Positions 22,199 through 25,239 of a stretch of 25,239 bases of DNA are shown here, one piece after another (position 1 is the first letter of the stretch; each line of letters begins with the position of its first letter). The stretch is from JACQZU01 sp041908165 (GTDB lineage Bacteria > Acidobacteriota > Holophagae > Holophagales > Holophagaceae): positions 1 through 25,239 of the forward strand of contig JAYRFV010000148.1 of the NCBI GenBank assembly GCA_041908165.1, in the 5' to 3' direction. Under the pieces are notes generated by a model, which saw only the letters and a program-made list of their open reading frames with translations, had not been told where the DNA came from and did no database searches. The translations under genes and the position numbers were made by a program.

Positions 22199-23800
22199 GT
22201 GGCCACCTGGCGCCTCCTGCCCCCACCGGCCGCCGCGCTGGCCCTGGCGGCCTGCGTGCTTTCCGGATCGGCGCCTGGGCCCGCGCAGGACCCTCCTGGG
22301 CTGGTGGCGGCCCTCCGGAACCCGGATCCGCGGGTGCGCGCGGCGGCCATGGAAGGCCTGGACCGCCCCGGCCCGCACACGCCCTCCCAGGTGTCCGCCT
22401 TGGTGGCGGCCCTGGGAGATCCGGACCTGTACCTGCGCGGGGCCGCCAGCCTGGCCCTCGGGCGGATCGGCGCGCCGGCGGTGGCCGCCCTCGCCCGGGC
22501 CCTGAGCGATCCCGAGGTCGCCCGCCGCAGGTCCGCGGCCATCGCCCTGGGCCGGGTCGGCAGTCCCGCCCTCGCCGCCCTGGCGGGCCTGCGCGACGCC
22601 CTTGCGGACCCTGACGCCCAGGTCCGGCACGCCGCCGCGGTGGCGGTCGGCGGACTGGGAGCCCCGGCCAAGGCGACCGCTCCGGCCCTGGTCAAGCTCC
22701 TGGCCGACCGCGAGGAGGAGGTCCGGGCCGCTGCAGCCTTGGCCCTGCGGAGCGTGGACCCGCAGGGGCGGACCGCCGGCCTCGGCCGGGAGGCCCTGGC
22801 CGTCACCCTGGACCGGCTGGTCCCGGAACTGATGTCGGAACTGAAGGTCCCGGGGGTGGCGGTCGCCCTGGTCCTGGACGGCCGCCTGGCCTGGTCCAGG
22901 GGCTACGGCGTGCGCGAAGCCGGCGGGCTGGAGGCGGTGTCCGCCGGAACCGTGTTCGAAGCGGCCTCCATGAGCAAGCCGGTGTTCGCCCTGCTGGCCC
23001 TGCAACTCGCGGAGCAGGGCCGGCTCGACCTCGACCGCCCCCTGGCGGACTACGGCGGGGAACCGCACCTGCCCAGCCTGCCCGGGCGGGACCGGATCAC
23101 CGCTCGCATGGCCCTGTCCCACACCTCGGGGCTGCCGAACTGGCGTCCCGGCGGAGAGGAACTGGAAGGCCCGGTGCCCCTTCTGTTCGAGCCGGGCTCC
23201 AGGTTCAACTACTCCGGCGAGGGGTTCTTCCTCCTCCAGCGCGCGCTGGAGCGGATCACCGGGCAGCCCCTGGACCGCTGGGCCGACGGGCGGCTCTTCC
23301 AGCCCCTGGGACTGGCCGCCACCGGCTTCGCCTGGACCCCGGCGCTGGGGTCCAGGCAGGCCACCGGCCACGGCGACGGCGGAAGGCCGCTGCCCAGGTC
23401 GCGGTACGTCCACCCCAATGCGGCCTATACGCTGTACACCACCGCCGAGGACTACGCCCGGATCCTGGTCGAGGTCCTTCGGGCCGGGCGCGGCGGGTCG
23501 CCCCTGCTGGCCCGGGCCTCGGTCCAGGCCGCCCTCGCCCACCAGGTCCGCCTGGATGCCCGCCCGCCCATCGAACGGCCGGGCGAGGCCCGCGGCACCG
23601 AGGTGTTCTGGGGCCTCGGCTGGTCCCTCAACGCCACCGGCCAGGGCGACATCGCCCACCACGGCGGCTCCAACCGCACCGGCTTCCGCTGCTTCTCGCA
23701 GTTCTCCCCAACCCGCGGATCCGGCCTGGTCATCCTCACCAACGGCAGCCAGGGCGGCGATCTCTGGACCCGGGTGGTGGCGAGCATCGGCGACCTCTGA
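22199..23800 (+). CDS. HEAT-repeat / class C beta-lactamase-type serine hydrolase fusion, probable lipoprotein
   Basis: A 533-residue exported protein in two parts. Residues about 33-188 hold four to five HEAT/PBS-lyase-like repeats, each with the D-P-x-x-x-V-R-x-A-A-A-x-A-L pattern (for example DPDAQVRHAAAVAVGGLG). Residues about 205-530 are a beta-lactamase/penicillin-binding-protein domain with SMSK (Ser257, Lys260), YSG (338-340) in place of YxN, and HHGG (487-490) in place of KTG, as in serine hydrolases of the class C/EstB/DD-peptidase group. The N-terminus is hydrophobic and ends in LAAC (Cys19), a plausible lipobox. The GTG start at 22199 has GGAG five bases upstream and follows the aminotransferase stop by two bases, suggesting coupling to D-amino acid metabolism. 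Substrate is unknown. Confidence 0.85.
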   Translation: MATWRLLPPPAAALALAACVLSGSAPGPAQDPPGLVAALRNPDPRVRAAAMEGLDRPGPHTPSQVSALVAALGDPDLYLRGAASLALGRIGAPAVAALARALSDPEVARRRSAAIALGRVGSPALAALAGLRDALADPDAQVRHAAAVAVGGLGAPAKATAPALVKLLADREEEVRAAAALALRSVDPQGRTAGLGREALAVTLDRLVPELMSELKVPGVAVALVLDGRLAWSRGYGVREAGGLEAVSAGTVFEAASMSKPVFALLALQLAEQGRLDLDRPLADYGGEPHLPSLPGRDRITARMALSHTSGLPNWRPGGEELEGPVPLLFEPGSRFNYSGEGFFLLQRALERITGQPLDRWADGRLFQPLGLAATGFAWTPALGSRQATGHGDGGRPLPRSRYVHPNAAYTLYTTAEDYARILVEVLRAGRGGSPLLARASVQAALAHQVRLDARPPIERPGEARGTEVFWGLGWSLNATGQGDIAHHGGSNRTGFRCFSQFSPTRGSGLVILTNGSQGGDLWTRVVASIGDL

Positions 23801-23925
23801 GGCCGCGCCGGGACCGCACGCCGCCGCCGTTCAATTGCAAACGGCCCGGTCGAGGTCCACCATGGCTGGGAGTCCTCGGGGCGACCCGCTGCTGCGCTCG
23901 AACGAGGACCACCACAGGAGTCCCC

Positions 23926-25122
23926 ATGTCCATGTCCACACTGGCCCGTCACCTCGCGGCAGCCGCCCTGTGCGTGTCCGCACTGACCGCCGCCGACCCC
24001 GGCACCCTCCAGGTGAAAATCCTGGCCATGAACGAGAAGGGCGTCGTCGGCGACATCGGGCCCCAGGACTGGAGGCTGCAGGTCGGCGGCAAGGACGCCA
24101 AGGTCCTCGCCCAGCGAAGCCCGGCCGAGGTCTCCAAGGAGGGCCAGAAGTGGGCCTTCGTGCTGCTCCCGATGCGCGGCTCGGACATCCGCGCCCTGTC
24201 CATCCAGGCGATCGCCGAGTTCATGAAGGATCTGCCGCCTTCCGATTCCGTGCTGCTGGTGATGCGGAGCAGCAAGGGGCTGGAATGCCTGACGCCCGGC
24301 TTCACCACGCGCCCCAGCCTCTGGGCGGCAGGCCTGAAGCGGGCCTACCAGGAACTGCCCACCCGCCTCGCGGGGAATGCCCCGCCGACCTTCGTCCTGC
24401 CGCCCCCACCCGCCAACGAGGCCGGCGAAGGCATGGAACCGGTGCTGGCCTTCCTCAAGGAGCTGGCTGCGGCCCCTCCGCAGCGCAGCGCCGACGAGGT
24501 TGCCGGGCGGGCGAGGAGCATCATGGAGGACTACCCGACCAACGAGCTTGGGGGGGTCACGAAGATGGCCCAGGAGGCCCTGCTCTCCCTGGAGAACCTT
24601 GGGGAGGCGGTGGCCAAGGCCGGCGGAGAAAGACACCTGGTGGTGTTCAGCCGCAACGAGGTCGACGACCTCGCCAATCCGGTGTGGGCCCGGTCCGTGT
24701 CCTCCATGGCGGGAGGCGGACTGAAGGACCAGGGGAGCCGCGGGGGCAAGCCGCTGGGCCTCGGCACCGACCCGAACGCCGAGTACAACCCCAAGGTCCA
24801 TACCACGCTGATGATCAAGGACATGGTGCTGGCGCTCGAGTCACTGAAGGCCAAGTACGCGAACCTGGGCATGACCCTGCACAGCGTCGGCGGCTCCACC
24901 GCGGCCTACGGCGGGGCCCTGTCCGCCATCGCCATGAACACCGGCGGATTCAGCTTCCGGTTCGGGACCTCCCTGGTGCCGCAGTTCGCGCAGCTGCTCC
25001 CGCTGTGGGCGTCCCGCTACGAGCTCAGTGTCGCCGTGCCCGGCGGCCAGGCCCGGCCGGCCTCCGTCGACGTGAGCCTTCCCCGCAAGGGCCTGAACCT
25101 GTTCTGGCCCAAGGTCCGCTGA
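23926..25122 (+). CDS. Secreted VWFA-related protein
   Basis: A 398-residue protein with a signal peptide (about residues 6-23, ending near TAADP). It follows the plan of the VWFA-related proteins abundant in Acidobacteriota (TIGR03436-like): an N-terminal strand region (LQVKILAMNEKG, DWRLQVGGKDAKVLAQRS), a Rossmann-like middle (WAFVLLPMRGSD, SDSVLLVMRSS, RHLVVFSRNEVDDL) and a C-terminal Y-E-L-S-V-A-V-P segment followed by ASVDVSLPRKGLNLFWPKVR. The metal-binding DxSxS motif expected after the first strand is replaced by MRGSD, so metal-dependent ligand binding is doubtful. AGGAG precedes ATG 23926. Probably monocistronic; function unknown. Confidence 0.7.
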   Translation: MSMSTLARHLAAAALCVSALTAADPGTLQVKILAMNEKGVVGDIGPQDWRLQVGGKDAKVLAQRSPAEVSKEGQKWAFVLLPMRGSDIRALSIQAIAEFMKDLPPSDSVLLVMRSSKGLECLTPGFTTRPSLWAAGLKRAYQELPTRLAGNAPPTFVLPPPPANEAGEGMEPVLAFLKELAAAPPQRSADEVAGRARSIMEDYPTNELGGVTKMAQEALLSLENLGEAVAKAGGERHLVVFSRNEVDDLANPVWARSVSSMAGGGLKDQGSRGGKPLGLGTDPNAEYNPKVHTTLMIKDMVLALESLKAKYANLGMTLHSVGGSTAAYGGALSAIAMNTGGFSFRFGTSLVPQFAQLLPLWASRYELSVAVPGGQARPASVDVSLPRKGLNLFWPKVR

Positions 25123-25147
25123 ATTCGACCCTACCACCGCGACGGAC

Positions 25148-25182
25148 CGGGGGGCGGGCCGCCAGGCCCCGCCCCCGGGCCG
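25148..25182 (+). terminator. GC-rich hairpin after the VWFA-related gene
   Basis: GGGGCGGGCC is followed after a short loop by GGCCCCGCCCC, pairing with a single bulge, about 30 bases after the stop codon. Only a TTT occurs downstream, so it may be a weak or Rho-assisted terminator. A run of ten G follows at 25192-25201. Confidence 0.35.
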
Positions 25183-25239
25183 GGTTTGGCCGGGGGGGGG
25201 GTTGCCCAAACAGACCCGGGAGCCCCATCACAAACGAAC

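Overview
The window is GC-rich apart from one AT-richer patch at about 3950-5400. Its gene content suggests an aerobic or microaerobic, Gram-negative, respiring bacterium: an RND efflux pump end, a cbb3-type oxidase with its assembly genes, a b6f-like bc complex and a multiheme c-type cytochrome. The secreted VWFA-related protein and the joint bc/cbb3 operon fit Acidobacteriota, perhaps the Holophagae/Geothrix group. That placement is inference from gene content; no rRNA or tRNA gene is visible.

Layout. (1) 1-2570: the tail of an RND permease, a secreted metallo-beta-lactamase-fold hydrolase, a small unknown membrane-anchored or exported protein on the minus strand, and a SafE/DsbD_2-type membrane protein of the kind often found beside cco assembly genes. 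(2) 2571-6152: an insert between that gene and ccoI. It has a TCGGNN hexanucleotide array at each end, in inverted orientation, and a third array inside. It carries a four-helix-bundle gene whose ribosome binding site lies in a long hairpin, several hundred bases of hairpin-rich non-coding DNA, an AT-rich putative immunity gene, and a truncated Rhs tip with a PD-(D/E)XK-like toxin end. (3) 6153-18741: one compact minus-strand respiratory operon, in transcription order Rrf2 regulator, CcoS-like, Rieske, fused cytochrome b, heptaheme cytochrome c, CcoN, CcoO, a small CcoQ/CcoS-like protein, a two-helix protein, an FAD/Fe-S oxidoreductase, CcoG, a 53-residue membrane protein and CcoI. Most junctions are ATGA or TGATG overlaps. 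A good sigma70-type promoter precedes the Rrf2 gene and overlaps a long inverted repeat. (4) 18870-25122: plus-strand genes for AspRS with a C-terminal extension, a SprT-like metalloprotein, D-amino acid aminotransferase, a HEAT-repeat/serine-hydrolase fusion lipoprotein and a VWFA-related secreted protein.

How they fit together. The large operon encodes a complete quinol-to-oxygen route: quinol to b6f-like cytochrome b and Rieske, to a heptaheme cytochrome c, to CcoO, to CcoN. Copper supply (CcoI) and assembly factors are included. No CcoP dihaem subunit is present; the heptaheme protein encoded directly before ccoN is the obvious candidate for that electron-transfer role. The Rrf2 regulator has three cysteines suited to an Fe-S cluster and probably controls its own operon in response to NO, oxygen or Fe-S status. 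The most unusual part is the array-bounded insert at 2618-6151.
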